Source of the DNA: Bacillota bacterium
Lineage (GTDB): Bacteria; Bacillota; Clostridia; Acetivibrionales; DTU013
NCBI GenBank assembly: GCA_023412915.1
Contig: JAEZRE010000005.1
Coordinates: 1 to 64,000, forward strand
Direction of reading: 5' to 3'
DNA length: 64,000 nucleotides
Shown: positions 7,123-16,232 of the stretch, in pieces
Position numbering within the stretch: position 1 is the first letter of the stretch
Layout of the letters: each line of letters opens with the position of its first letter
The notes under the pieces: generated by a model
What the model was told of the DNA's origin: nothing
Database searches by the model: none
Seen by the model: only the letters and a program-made list of their open reading frames with translations
Program-made: the position numbers and the translations under genes

Positions 7123-8655
7123 ATGAAAAACAAACTGGTTTCATTGATCATACTGGACGGCTTCGGGGTTAATCCGCGTTCCGAGGGGAATGCTATCATG
7201 GCGGCAAACAAGCCGAATCTGGACAGCTTCATGAAAGACTACCCGAATACCGTCATTCATACAAGCGGTATGGACGTAGGCCTTCCCAAGGGTCAGATGG
7301 GCAATTCGGAGGTTGGTCACACCAACATAGGCGCAGGCAGGATAGTGTATCAGGAACTGACAAGGATCACAAAGTCCATAGAGGACGGGGATTTTTTCAA
7401 AAAGCAGGAATTCATCGGGGCGATGGAAAACTGCAAGGCCAACAATTCCAAGCTTCACCTGTTCGGACTGCTGTCTGACGGCGGCGTCCACAGCCACAAC
7501 ACTCACCTTTACGCGCTGGTCGAAATGGCGAAGCAAAACGGACTGAAAGAGGTCTATATACACTGCTTCTTCGACGGAAGGGATGTCCCTCCGGACAGCG
7601 CCAAAGGGTATGTAGAGGAACTCGAAGCGAAACTGGCCGAGATAGGCGCCGGGAAGATTGCAAGCGTCATGGGACGTTATTATGCGATGGACAGGGATAA
7701 CCGCTGGGAAAGAGTCAAGCTGGCCTATGACGCCATGACGCTCGGGCAGGGCCTTAACGCGGCAACAGCGGGCCAGGCTGTGGCAGAGTCCTACACAAGG
7801 CAGGAATTCGACGAATTCGTCAAGCCGACAGTTATCGTAAAGGACGGCAAGCCGCTTGCTACTATTGCTAAAAACGACTCCGTAATCTTCTTCAACTTCA
7901 GACCGGACCGTGCGAGAGAGATCACCAGGACTTTTGTGGATCCTGAATTTTCAGGCTTTGAGAGGCCCAACGGTTTCTTCCCGCTGTATTATGTCTGTAT
8001 GACGCAGTATGACAAGACCATACCGAACGTTAAGGTAGCCTTCAAGCCTGAAGGCCTGACTAATACCTTCGGAGAGTATATAAGCAAAAACGGCTTGAAG
8101 CAGCTCAGAATCGCGGAGACTGAAAAATATGCACATGTAACCTTCTTCTTCAACGGCGGCGTCGAAGCTATGTACGAGGGAGAGGAACGCGCGTTGATCC
8201 CGTCCCCGAAAGTAGCAACTTACGACCTCAAGCCGGAGATGAGCGCATATGAGGTAACAGACGAAGTTCTGAAGAGGATCGACTCCAAGCAGTACGACGT
8301 GATCATATTGAATTTTGCAAACTGCGATATGGTAGGACATACAGGTATCTTTGACTCTGCGAAGGCAGCCGTGGAAGCTATCGATGTATGCATGGGCAAA
8401 ATAATAAAGGCGATACAGGCGCAGAACGGCATAGCGCTGATCACTGCCGACCACGGGAACGCCGAGCAGATGGTAGATTACGAAACAGGCGGGCCGTTCA
8501 CCGCGCATACGACTAATGTCGTTCCGCTGATTGGTATAGGACTCGGCGACAAACAGCTCAAGGAAGGCCGCCTGGCGGATCTGGCCCCGACGATGCTGGA
8601 ATTGCTCGGGCTCGAGAAACCGGCGGAGATGACGGGAGAGTCGCTGCTGAAGTAA
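7123..8655 (+). CDS. gpmI: 2,3-bisphosphoglycerate-independent phosphoglycerate mutase
   Basis: Converts 3-phosphoglycerate to 2-phosphoglycerate with two Mn ions and a phosphoserine intermediate. 510 residues, the standard length. N-terminal metal Asp is in LIILDGFG; the catalytic Ser is in MGNSEVGH; substrate residues appear in FDGRDVPP; late metal ligands are in NFANCDMVGHTG and ITADHGNAEQM. Start ATG 7123 has AAAAGGAG 8 bases upstream and matches the family N-terminus; the frame also extends back to 7054. It stands as its own unit between two terminators, and the expected next gene, enolase, is 13.6 kb away. Confidence 0.96.
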   Translation: MKNKLVSLIILDGFGVNPRSEGNAIMAANKPNLDSFMKDYPNTVIHTSGMDVGLPKGQMGNSEVGHTNIGAGRIVYQELTRITKSIEDGDFFKKQEFIGAMENCKANNSKLHLFGLLSDGGVHSHNTHLYALVEMAKQNGLKEVYIHCFFDGRDVPPDSAKGYVEELEAKLAEIGAGKIASVMGRYYAMDRDNRWERVKLAYDAMTLGQGLNAATAGQAVAESYTRQEFDEFVKPTVIVKDGKPLATIAKNDSVIFFNFRPDRAREITRTFVDPEFSGFERPNGFFPLYYVCMTQYDKTIPNVKVAFKPEGLTNTFGEYISKNGLKQLRIAETEKYAHVTFFFNGGVEAMYEGEERALIPSPKVATYDLKPEMSAYEVTDEVLKRIDSKQYDVIILNFANCDMVGHTGIFDSAKAAVEAIDVCMGKIIKAIQAQNGIALITADHGNAEQMVDYETGGPFTAHTTNVVPLIGIGLGDKQLKEGRLADLAPTMLELLGLEKPAEMTGESLLK

Positions 8656-8686
8656 ATAAAAGTTACGAAGTAGCTCAAAGCAATGT

Positions 8687-8729
8687 AAAGCGGGCAAAGG
8701 ATCAAACTCTGGTTCTTTCCCGCTTTTTT
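8687..8729 (+). terminator. Intrinsic terminator after gpmI
   Basis: AAAGCGGGCAAAG pairs with CTTTCCCGCTTT with one mismatch, followed by a run of T. It ends the glycolytic segment. Confidence 0.85.
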
Positions 8730-8757
8730 ATACGAACGCAAGCGGGAAAATAATGCC

Positions 8758-8949
8758 CTATTGATCCTTATTCTCTTTTACAGCCTTCCTATGATAGACA
8801 TAGGCGTTGATGAACATAAGAATGCATGTGAGCCCGTTCATGATTATCGCCGGGAGTGATTTATTTCCTGTCAGGTTCAGTATAAATGATACTAAAAAGC
8901 ATAATCCGGCAAATAGCCATAGATTTCTGCTTAGTCTATTTCCTTTCAT
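8758..8949 (-). CDS. Small two-helix membrane protein
   Basis: 63-residue protein of unknown function. Two hydrophobic stretches (about residues 11-26 and 33-51) separated by a short polar turn are flanked by basic ends (MKGNRLSRN, YHRKAVKENKDQ), a helical hairpin with both ends probably in the cytoplasm. AAAGGA lies 7 bases upstream of its ATG. It is convergent with gpmI across the gpmI terminator. Good start context and charge pattern make it likely to be real, but I recognise no family. Confidence 0.55.
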   Translation of the reverse strand: MKGNRLSRNLWLFAGLCFLVSFILNLTGNKSLPAIIMNGLTCILMFINAYVYHRKAVKENKDQ

Positions 8950-9090
8950 GGCGATTCCTTTCTATATGTTTTTAATACATGCAAATATCGTATGATGATA
9001 CCATATACGCATAATTGCAGGATTTTGCTTTATCAAAGTGGCAGGTCGGCATCCTCCGCATTGTATCACAGGGCGAGGCTTGTACTATTA

Positions 9091-10125
9091 CTACCACTTG
9101 TTCCGTACTTTTTCGGCGAATCCCGGAAAGTGCTTCATTTCAACCGATTCACCGTCATCCGTCACAGTTTTGCCATCAAAATAACCAAAGATCTGATGCT
9201 GATCGCTGAGTATGACACCCAGTGAAGTGTAGGCCGAGCGATCCAGACACGGTGTAAAATCTGCCTCGAACCTGCCATCTGCGGACGTGAATTTCCATGG
9301 CTTCATATAATCGTCTGAGCCATCAGCTTTTTTAGGTATGTTAAAAACAATACTGCCAAGTTTGTGAGAGATGCCCTTATAAAAAAGCATGTTCTCCGAT
9401 GCCGCCGAAGTATCTCCGAAGCCATACCCCAGGTTGAACCCGAATATCCGGCCGTCAACGACGCCGTTCGCGGCACTCCAGTACCATGTGTTTTTGTATG
9501 TCCAGACGCCCCGCCCCCAGTCGAGTATGCCGAAAGCGGTTTCTGGGTCAAAGCTGTATTGTCGACCCTTGTAAGTGACCGACCCCCGGGCGCGCATCCC
9601 GATTACCTTCTGGTTATAGTAGAACGCTCTGGGCGCATTTTTAAAAGGCGTGGCAATAACCATGCTGTCTTTCATTGTCTCTGTCAGCAGAACGTCAATG
9701 ATAAGGGGAAACCCATTTTCAAAATCCTTCATGTTCAACAGAAGTCTTCTGCCGCCTTCTTCATGGAGGAACCTGATATCGACCCTCTTGTTTTTAACAC
9801 TGATATTGCCCGTACCGGAACTGGAGGGCAATGCCATTTTTCCGAGAGGCATAATAAGCATGGGACTGACGGTATGCTCGGTTCCGGCGCGAAAATCCAA
9901 AAATGTGGCGCTTATCAAACCCATATAGGAGTTGTCCGCAACGGTGAGTGCTATTCCGAAATCATAGTTGTAGACGAGATAATAGTCCCATTCCTTGATC
10001 CTCAAGGCATTTGCTTTAATGGCTTTCCGCTCATAGCTTTTAACAGGCTGGGTGGAATAGCCGCATTGACTCAAATGACCCTTCGCATCAAGTAAACTCC
10101 CGGGATCCAGTCTTATCTGGTCCAT
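9091..10125 (-). CDS. DUF2804 family protein
   Basis: 344-residue soluble protein of unknown function, recognisable from the DUF2804 signature DWGRGVWTYKNTWYW in its centre followed by FGFNLGYGFGDTS. The family is predicted to be all-beta, lipocalin-like in outline, and is usually called after its domain only. Start chosen at ATG 10125 because AAAGGATGG lies about 10 bases upstream; a GTG at 10143 overlaps that site. The nitroreductase gene ends 22 bases before the GTG, on the same strand, so the two may be co-transcribed. Confidence 0.75.
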   Translation of the reverse strand: MDQIRLDPGSLLDAKGHLSQCGYSTQPVKSYERKAIKANALRIKEWDYYLVYNYDFGIALTVADNSYMGLISATFLDFRAGTEHTVSPMLIMPLGKMALPSSSGTGNISVKNKRVDIRFLHEEGGRRLLLNMKDFENGFPLIIDVLLTETMKDSMVIATPFKNAPRAFYYNQKVIGMRARGSVTYKGRQYSFDPETAFGILDWGRGVWTYKNTWYWSAANGVVDGRIFGFNLGYGFGDTSAASENMLFYKGISHKLGSIVFNIPKKADGSDDYMKPWKFTSADGRFEADFTPCLDRSAYTSLGVILSDQHQIFGYFDGKTVTDDGESVEMKHFPGFAEKVRNKW

Positions 10126-10147
10126 CGCGTACCATCCTTTCACATAA

Positions 10148-10786
10148 CTATATTATTGAAAACACTTCATCGATATCTTTCATTTTCTTTTGCTGGGGTG
10201 TGTAAGCTGGTATACCCACTGGTACAAGACTTATAAATCTATGCTCCAATGGTTCGTTAAGTATTTCGTTGATCTCGGCTGCGGCAATTGCGGGCTCATT
10301 CATCCAACACGCTCCATAACCTTTTTCGTGAATGGCAAGCAGCAGGTTTTGTATGGCGGCTCCTATGGATAATAGATCGTAGTTGGCAAAAAGCTTCATT
10401 ATACCGTCGTCGTCATATCCATGAGCTTTTAGCGCTGATATGAATATCTGATCATAAAAATCTGCCTTTGTCATAAATACCGCTATGACTAATGGTGCTT
10501 TTGCAAAGAAGCTTATCATTTTTCCTTTGGAGGATAAATAATTCTGGGATAATTCGTTCCTCTTGAACTCCAAAATATTTTCAGCCTTTTTTATTACGGC
10601 TGTCTCAAGCCGGTTAATGATGTTTATGTCCCTTATGGCTACAAAACGCCAGCATTGACTATTGCAGCCGCTTGGTGCGCTGGTTGCAGCGTTTATAAAA
10701 TATTCGATATCTTCCAAAGGTATAGCTGTATCTTTGAATTTTCTTATACTCCTCCTGCTTGAAGCCAAATCTAAGAAGCTTTCCAT
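10148..10786 (-). CDS. Nitroreductase family FMN oxidoreductase
   Basis: 212-residue FMN-dependent NAD(P)H oxidoreductase. The N-terminal flavin-binding motif SSRRSIRKFKD and the following PSGCNSQCWRFVAI (an APSGxNxQPWxF variant) are characteristic. A mid-protein GYGACWMNEP segment and the C-terminal LVPVGIPAY strand complete the fold. These enzymes act as homodimers in the cytoplasm on nitro compounds, quinones or, in some clades, ring reduction; substrate cannot be assigned. AAGGTG precedes the ATG. It probably forms a transcription unit with the DUF2804 gene downstream. Confidence 0.85.
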   Translation of the reverse strand: MESFLDLASSRRSIRKFKDTAIPLEDIEYFINAATSAPSGCNSQCWRFVAIRDINIINRLETAVIKKAENILEFKRNELSQNYLSSKGKMISFFAKAPLVIAVFMTKADFYDQIFISALKAHGYDDDGIMKLFANYDLLSIGAAIQNLLLAIHEKGYGACWMNEPAIAAAEINEILNEPLEHRFISLVPVGIPAYTPQQKKMKDIDEVFSII

Positions 10787-10915
10787 TTTATCACCTTCCT
10801 TAAAACTTCTCTAGTGCCGCTATTCTATTCTCTTTACTAGTTATCTCGTACTCTCATTGCATGGTAGGTCCAGTTTTGCTTTGGCCCGCGGGCATGATGT
10901 AGGCCGCTTGATTTG

Positions 10916-11437
10916 TTATGGTTCCCGAATTGCGCCGAGCTTTTTTCTGATTTCGAAAAATGTCTCGATAAGGCTTTTGTGAAATGGGATAAACTCACCG
11001 CAATCCATCAATGCAAGGATGTCAGCTTTGGATGCCCATTTGACTCTCTGAACCTCTTCAAATTGCAGCTTTAACGTTCCGATATCAACCTCGTCTTCTA
11101 CCAGGTAAAAATCATCGAAGCCTTCCTCGAAATTTACGGTAAGATGCGGACGTTTGCGGCTCAAGTCGAGCTTGTGACCGATTTCCTCAAAAAGCTCGCG
11201 CTCGGCTGCAGCCTGACTGGATTCTCCTGTAATTGCGCTGCCGCCTGCAGTCACGTCCCACATGCCTGGCCATCCTTCTTTGAAGGACTGGCGCTGTTGG
11301 ATAAGCATTTCATCCCTGGAATTGAATAAGCAAACATGAACGACCATATGATATTCATCCGCTTTGAATGGATTGCCTCGCATTATTGTCCTGCCGGTAT
11401 TTACCCGGTCTTTGTCGTAGATATCCCATAGTTCCAT
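10916..11437 (-). CDS. NUDIX hydrolase (Idi/YfcD-like)
   Basis: 173-residue cytoplasmic pyrophosphohydrolase. The Nudix box runs GGSAITGESSQAAAEREL then FEEIG, with the conserved Arg-Glu and Glu-Glu metal ligands present. The N-terminus WDIYDKDRVNTGRTIMRG and the HVCLFNSRDEMLIQQRQ strand match the subgroup related to isopentenyl diphosphate isomerase, but this subgroup is mostly uncharacterised hydrolases in Bacillota. GAGGTAA lies before the ATG. The next gene upstream on the same strand encodes a P-loop kinase 58 bases away. Confidence 0.85.
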   Translation of the reverse strand: MELWDIYDKDRVNTGRTIMRGNPFKADEYHMVVHVCLFNSRDEMLIQQRQSFKEGWPGMWDVTAGGSAITGESSQAAAERELFEEIGHKLDLSRKRPHLTVNFEEGFDDFYLVEDEVDIGTLKLQFEEVQRVKWASKADILALMDCGEFIPFHKSLIETFFEIRKKLGAIREP

Positions 11438-11495
11438 GATGTTACCTCACAAAATGGTTTTATCGGAGCCGTTCCGTAACCATGCTTTAGTCAGG

Positions 11496-12023
11496 CTATT
11501 GATCAAGCATATTTCTTCTTATTATAGCATCGATTTTAATGGCTGTTTCCTCAGTATCAAGATTTGTATTATCGACCACAATAATATTGGGTGTTGTTTT
11601 TGTACTGTTTTTTTTCAGCCAACTATTAAAATGGACGGAGCTATCGATCCATTTTTCGTCAGCAATTCCTCTGCCGTATTTCATCCGCTTGATGAGTTCA
11701 TTTTTATCTGCTACTACGGCGATATATATCAGACTTGAGAAATATTTTCTGGCTTCGCATACCTCGAACTGCTCAGGGGTTGCGCATCCGCAAAGTACCA
11801 CGGGCATTCCTATCTGCGAGATGTTGCTACATACACGGAGCCACAATTCCCGGTATGCCCTGTAGTTATCTTCCGGAGTATTGAAAACGTCCGACCAAAG
11901 CAGATCACTTTCCATTACCATATAGTCTTTTTCATTTCTGAACAAAACTTCGCAGGCAGAAGATTTTCCGATGCCGCTTGCTCCTGTAACAATAAACAAT
12001 TTATTCTTTTTAGTGGGTTCCAT
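11496..12023 (-). CDS. P-loop nucleoside/shikimate-kinase-like ATPase
   Basis: 175-residue cytoplasmic P-loop protein. Walker A is GASGIGKSS at about residues 14-22. The compact size, an Asp-containing segment ESDLLWSDVF near residue 38 and a lid-like region with basic residues (KRMKYGRGIADEKW) resemble small-molecule kinases of the adenylate/gluconate kinase class. The phosphate acceptor is unknown. GGAGG precedes the ATG. It sits upstream of, and co-oriented with, the NUDIX gene. Confidence 0.7.
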   Translation of the reverse strand: MEPTKKNKLFIVTGASGIGKSSACEVLFRNEKDYMVMESDLLWSDVFNTPEDNYRAYRELWLRVCSNISQIGMPVVLCGCATPEQFEVCEARKYFSSLIYIAVVADKNELIKRMKYGRGIADEKWIDSSVHFNSWLKKNSTKTTPNIIVVDNTNLDTEETAIKIDAIIRRNMLDQ

Positions 12024-12127
12024 TTTTATCCTCCAATGATACCATTTAACTCTATTCGATTAATTGCCATACTTTCCCATAACTATTTAAATATTAAGGG
12101 CAACTTATATAACAGCAGGAGTTTTAT

Positions 12128-12280
12128 ATGTACAGATTGATGTTCTCCATTCTGTTTATCGTTATTTGCTGGAAATGGAGTGACTGGAGAAACTATAAAA
12201 AGTATTACCCCACGATTTTGTATTTGATTCTCTGGAATTTAATGTACGAATACGCCTGCCACAACCATCCCATGCGCTCA
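12128..12280 (+). pseudogene. Truncated CBO0543-type membrane protein gene
   Basis: An ATG with AGGAG 8 bases upstream opens a frame whose first 50 or so residues (MYRLMFSILFIVICWKW, SDWRNYKKYYPTILYL) look like the N-terminus of the CBO0543 family of small multipass proteins found in spore-formers: a hydrophobic helix, then the W-K-W...W..YYPT signature. Homology stops at about 12280. Beyond that the frame is merely antisense to the response regulator's 3' end, whose stop codon lies at 12278-12280. I read this as a 5' remnant cut off when the regulator gene and its surroundings arrived. Family members are around 150-170 residues long. Confidence 0.6.
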
Positions 12281-13954
12281 TTTATTTTCAGGTTCTTCGA
12301 GCATCAAGTCCTGCGCAGCTTCAAGCTGGTTGTAATTCGGGCCGCGCACATCCTTTTTATATTCGAAGATCGTTTTGCCTGTTATCTTCTTGAACAGCTT
12401 GCTGAAATATTTAGGGTCGGAATAGCCGACTTTCGAGCTGACCTCCGCGATATTCATGGAAGGCGTTGAAAGCAGCTTTTTGGCCTGCTCTATCCGGATG
12501 ATGGTCTTGTAATCTATGAAGCTCATTCCTGTCTCTTTCTTGAAGAGCTCGCTGAGATAGGCCGGGCTGAGATGTACGTGCTTTGCCACCTGCTCAAGGC
12601 TTATATCGCCTGCGAAGTTTTTCTCTATTATCTTTTTGGCGTTAGCCACAAGGCTCGTGTTATCAAGAGGGTTTTTGTCGTGGTAGAAGTTATAGACATG
12701 CTCTAGCAGGTGTCTCGCGACCGATACGAGTTCATCGAAGAAAACGGTGTCCCTGATACTGTCATAGGGCTGTTCGCCCGATACGGTCGCTTCATTCCTG
12801 ATAAACGGAAGCTGTATGTTCAATATGATTATTATGGACTGTATAAACTGCCAGAAGAACTCTTTTACAAGGGGAGGCCTGACGTATGCTCCGTTCGCTG
12901 AGGGATTGCCCTTCGCCAGAATGTCCGAAACGCTTTCTATGTACGACATGGCAGTCTGTATATTTGAGAGCTTCAGGTTGAGCGTCACCTTGTTTAGTGT
13001 TTCCTCCGGAAGAGCAAGCCTCATTTCCTCCGCCAGGCACCCCTTTCTATGGAAAGCCAACGTTCGGGGACCTTTCCAGAAGCGTGTTTCAAGGGCCTCG
13101 GAAGCGTCGGTGAAAAGCTCGTGCAGCATGCAGAATTGATGTGTCGAACCGCTTACCCCCACAGATGACGTTAAGGAATACTTTTTGCTCAATATTTTGA
13201 CGACTACATCATGCGCTTTTCTGATACCCTCGGCTTCTCTGTCGCTGTTGATAAGGGAGATGAGAATGGTTCTATCCTGTTCCAGCGGAAACGTAACAGC
13301 CTTGGCGTACCTCTTGAACGCCCATTTTACAACGGCTCTGTAATAGTCTGCGGCTGCATGCCCGTCTTCTGTCCTCAGGTCTTCGTCGGGAGTGGTGACG
13401 CAGACTGTAAAAACATTATTCGAAAAATCTATTCCGTATTTATGAAGCTCTCCCCGTATCCTATCGGAGGTCATGTTGTTCTGAGAGATAACCTGGTTCA
13501 AAAAGGCTTCGCACATGACCGGCAGCGCTTGCCTGTACTGTTCCTTTTCCGTTTCGCTTATCCTCTTGAGCTGCTCCTTGCGGCCCATTTCGTCGCCTAT
13601 GCGCACAAGAACCTCGGTCAGTTCCTTTTCGTCCACAGGCTTGAGCAAATAGTCCGTAATTCCATATTTAACGGCCGTTTTGGCATATTCGAAATCATTG
13701 TAGCCGCTGATAACGACTATCTTTAGGTCGGGCAGCAGGTTTCTGGCTTCCTTCATAAGCTCAAGACCGGTCAGGCCGGGCATCATTATGTCTGTCAGCA
13801 ATATATCCGGTTCATACCTGCGGCACAATTCCAAAGCCTCGATACCGTTGGACGCCTCGCACGAAAGCGTCAGGTCCAGCTTATCAAAAGGTATTATCGA
13901 TCTGATCGTTGTCCTTACCCATTTTTCATCATCAGCTATGATGAGTTTCAGCAT
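12278..13954 (-). CDS. YesN-type response regulator (receiver plus AraC-type DNA-binding domain)
   Basis: 558 residues. Residues 1-120 form a receiver domain: acidic pair in IIADDEKW, phospho-acceptor Asp in DILLTDIMMPG, and Lys in LLKPVDEKE. A long middle section links it to a C-terminal AraC/XylS double helix-turn-helix (about 450-548), with QVAKHVHLSPAYLSELFKK as the first helix-turn-helix and VSSKVGYSDPKYFSKLFKK as the second. Such regulators bind direct repeats next to the -35 region. It is encoded 125 bases downstream of its kinase partner; the gap is filled by the hairpin repeat that leads into this gene's own GGGAGG site. Target is probably the divergent export operon. Confidence 0.92.
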   Translation of the reverse strand: MLKLIIADDEKWVRTTIRSIIPFDKLDLTLSCEASNGIEALELCRRYEPDILLTDIMMPGLTGLELMKEARNLLPDLKIVVISGYNDFEYAKTAVKYGITDYLLKPVDEKELTEVLVRIGDEMGRKEQLKRISETEKEQYRQALPVMCEAFLNQVISQNNMTSDRIRGELHKYGIDFSNNVFTVCVTTPDEDLRTEDGHAAADYYRAVVKWAFKRYAKAVTFPLEQDRTILISLINSDREAEGIRKAHDVVVKILSKKYSLTSSVGVSGSTHQFCMLHELFTDASEALETRFWKGPRTLAFHRKGCLAEEMRLALPEETLNKVTLNLKLSNIQTAMSYIESVSDILAKGNPSANGAYVRPPLVKEFFWQFIQSIIIILNIQLPFIRNEATVSGEQPYDSIRDTVFFDELVSVARHLLEHVYNFYHDKNPLDNTSLVANAKKIIEKNFAGDISLEQVAKHVHLSPAYLSELFKKETGMSFIDYKTIIRIEQAKKLLSTPSMNIAEVSSKVGYSDPKYFSKLFKKITGKTIFEYKKDVRGPNYNQLEAAQDLMLEEPENK

Positions 13955-13962
13955 AATGACCT

Positions 13963-14072
13963 CCCACTGGATGTTTTAAAGGAAATCCGTGCTTTAAGGG
14001 CGCTAAACATCCTTCTTGGATGCTTCAAAGGATATCCGCGCCATAAAGGCGTTAAACAACCTCCCTGGATGA
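13963..14072 (-). repeat. Diverged copy of the 47-bp hairpin repeat, upstream of the response regulator
   Basis: On the minus strand this stretch reads as about 2.3 units of the repeat seen at 1-126, with words such as CGGATTTCCT, AAAACATCCA and GGATGTTTAGCGCC kept and the rest diverged. It occupies the whole kinase-regulator gap. As at 136, the last unit ends in AAAACATCC and merges into the ribosome binding site (GGGAGG) and ATG of the downstream gene. Confidence 0.85.
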
Positions 14073-14079
14073 GCCTTCC

Positions 14080-15924
14080 TCAATTCTCCTTGACTGCCGG
14101 AAGCGTTATTTCAACCGTTGTCCCGACAAGAGCCTCCCTGAATTTGAGCCCGTACTGATCCCCGAAATAAAGCTTGATACGCGAATTTACATTTATGACC
14201 CCTATTCCTGTGCCGGAACGGTCTCCTTCCATTCCTGCCTGGTATTTCTCATTCGTGAGCGAGCGATTGAGCTCCTCGAGTTTTTTTGCCGGTATGCCGA
14301 GACCGTCATCGGAGATCGTGATCTTGATGTTGCTTTCCAATACAAGCACATCCAGGCTGATGGTTCCCTTACCGAGCTTCATTTCGAGACCATGCTTTAT
14401 CGAATTCTCTATAAGCGGCTGCAAAGTGAGCTTAAGCACTTTATAATTCATCAGTTCGGGCGGTATGTTGTATTGAAGTTCGAATTTGTTCTCATACCTA
14501 AAATTCTGAATTGATATATAATTCTCCAGATGCTGCAACTCCTCCTTTATCGTCACCAGAACGCGGTCGCTGATGCTATAGCGGAAAAGCAGCGACAGGG
14601 CCTTGGACATGGCTGCTATCTCCGGTATGCCGTGGTATAGCGCGGCTCCCCTGATGGATTCGAGGGTGTTGTACAGAAAGTGGGGGTTTATCTGGTTTTG
14701 CAGTGAGTTCAATTCCGCCTCCTTTTGGCGGAGCTTTATGCTATATATTTTATTGATGAAGAAGTCGATATCCGTCGCGCCTTTCAACCCCGGAACCGCC
14801 TGGTTGCCGGCAAGCAGCGGTGTCTGGCCGTCTTCACCGGGGAATTGGTTTTCGTAATCGGTTATTACCGACGTCAATTCATTTATAGGCCGCAGCAGCT
14901 TTAGGGACAAGCCCAGGTAAACCAGCACGATGAAGGGAAAAAGGATGAGGCACAGAGTTACCGAAGGGCTCCGCAGCCATATCCGTCCTGTTACTTCGCC
15001 CGCGGGTTTCATATCGATAAAGGTCCAGCCGAATTTGGGATATTTGATATATGTTATGTATTGATCGCCGTCGTTATAATTTACTCGCTTAAAACCGGAG
15101 GTTCCGCTGCCGATAACACTGAGCATCGAGCTGTCCGCTTTGGTCGTCAGCCTCCCCGGATTGCTGCAGTAGAGTATGTTTCCGCCGTTGTCAAGTATCA
15201 GCCTGTCACTGCGTCTTGCTACGGGCGCGTAGTCGGCGGAACTCCAGGTATTGCTGAGGTAATCGGTAATGAGGCTGTAATCGAAATCGAACAGGAGAAC
15301 GGACCCGTCTCCCGCCATCGGGCTGCCTCCAAGCGCTTTTGCTGCACAAATGACCGGCTTGTTTTCACCTTTTAAATAAAATCTTTGTACAGTTCCGAGC
15401 AGATGGATCGAATCCGGATCGTCCAAGGCTTCCTGAAACCACTGCTGAGAGGAAGGCTCGCTGATAATGGCCTGGTTCGCATCGGGACCGAAAGAGTCGC
15501 TGACTCTGCCACCGTTTATAAGATAAACCGCTGAGAGGGCTTTTAGCTGACCTGCGGAAAGGATATCTTTTGCCATTGTTCCAAGTATGGCGGACTGCCT
15601 GACCAATGAGTGGGAGGCGGCAAGTCCGGCCCGGTCGGAAGGTCCAAGGCTGTCCGCAGACGTATTTAGCGCGAGTACCAGCTCCTCTAGATATTTGCCT
15701 ATGGAATTCTGTTCCTGGGTAATGCCCGTTAAAGCCGTTTCGTATGCTTTCTCCGTCATAAGCGCGCGCGTATGGAAGTAAATGATAGCTGAGAGGAGTA
15801 CATATGGGACCACGATCAGTAAAAAGAAATACAAAGTAAACCGCGAGCGCAGCCGTAGGTACAGATGGCTGAACTTCGGCGTTATGCTGGGAGTCTTGCT
15901 GTATATTGCTTGAAATAGTTTCAT
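14080..15924 (-). CDS. YesM-type sensor histidine kinase
   Basis: 614 residues. One membrane helix (about 28-50), a large extracytoplasmic sensor region of the Cache type, a second helix (about 322-346), a short HAMP-like linker, a His_kinase domain with phospho-acceptor His in NPHFLYNTLES, and an ATPase domain with N box IENSIKHG and G box DDGLGI. Start ATG 15924 has GAGGTG 6 bases upstream; a GTG at 15933 overlaps that site. YesM kinases usually control sugar uptake or, in some clades, cell-envelope and peptide-stress transporters. Here the divergent neighbour is an efflux-type ABC operon, so envelope stress is the better guess. Confidence 0.92.
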   Translation of the reverse strand: MKLFQAIYSKTPSITPKFSHLYLRLRSRFTLYFFLLIVVPYVLLSAIIYFHTRALMTEKAYETALTGITQEQNSIGKYLEELVLALNTSADSLGPSDRAGLAASHSLVRQSAILGTMAKDILSAGQLKALSAVYLINGGRVSDSFGPDANQAIISEPSSQQWFQEALDDPDSIHLLGTVQRFYLKGENKPVICAAKALGGSPMAGDGSVLLFDFDYSLITDYLSNTWSSADYAPVARRSDRLILDNGGNILYCSNPGRLTTKADSSMLSVIGSGTSGFKRVNYNDGDQYITYIKYPKFGWTFIDMKPAGEVTGRIWLRSPSVTLCLILFPFIVLVYLGLSLKLLRPINELTSVITDYENQFPGEDGQTPLLAGNQAVPGLKGATDIDFFINKIYSIKLRQKEAELNSLQNQINPHFLYNTLESIRGAALYHGIPEIAAMSKALSLLFRYSISDRVLVTIKEELQHLENYISIQNFRYENKFELQYNIPPELMNYKVLKLTLQPLIENSIKHGLEMKLGKGTISLDVLVLESNIKITISDDGLGIPAKKLEELNRSLTNEKYQAGMEGDRSGTGIGVINVNSRIKLYFGDQYGLKFREALVGTTVEITLPAVKEN

Positions 15925-15941
15925 TATGTACACCTCAAGGC

Positions 15942-15971
15942 TATTTTATTAAATTACGGTTAAAAATGCAA
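15942..15971 (-). promoter_or_regulatory. Probable promoter of the sensor kinase-regulator operon
   Basis: On the minus strand TTGCAT (15966-15971), an 18-base spacer and TAAAAT (15942-15947). The first copy of the 35-bp direct repeat begins 2 bases upstream of the -35, where an AraC-type activator would bind. Confidence 0.5.
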
Positions 15972-15972
15972 A

Positions 15973-16118
15973 TAATATGCAATGAAAAGGCATGGCAGGC
16001 ATCGGCTTTTTGACGTGCATTACATTATAATAAGCTGCCAAACTTAGTTATTCCTATGAATACGTTTTGCAGCCTTAATATGCAATGAAAAAGGCATGAC
16101 AGGCATCCGGCTGCTTTT
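15973..16118. repeat. Two copies of a direct repeat in the divergent promoter region
   Basis: TAATATGCAATGAAAA, then GGCATGRCAGGCATC and GGCT, occurs at 15973-16011 and again at 16076-16118, in the same orientation and 103 bases apart, with single-base insertions and one substitution. The rest of the 308-base gap (15925-16232) between the kinase and the export operon is A/T-rich and holds no gene. These are the best candidates for binding sites of the adjacent AraC-type response regulator. Confidence 0.8.
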
Positions 16119-16232
16119 TCATAATAAAAAAAAGCACCTTTACCATAAAAAAACCATCTACTTTTTCTTTAGGCCTCATGTTAAAATGTTAGCAAACCGG
16201 CAAAAAATGACTTTTGACGCGAGGTGTTATAA

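Noticed and set aside
8992..9225. Plus-strand ORFs in the 3' region of the DUF2804 gene
   Set aside because: Antisense shadows without ribosome binding sites.
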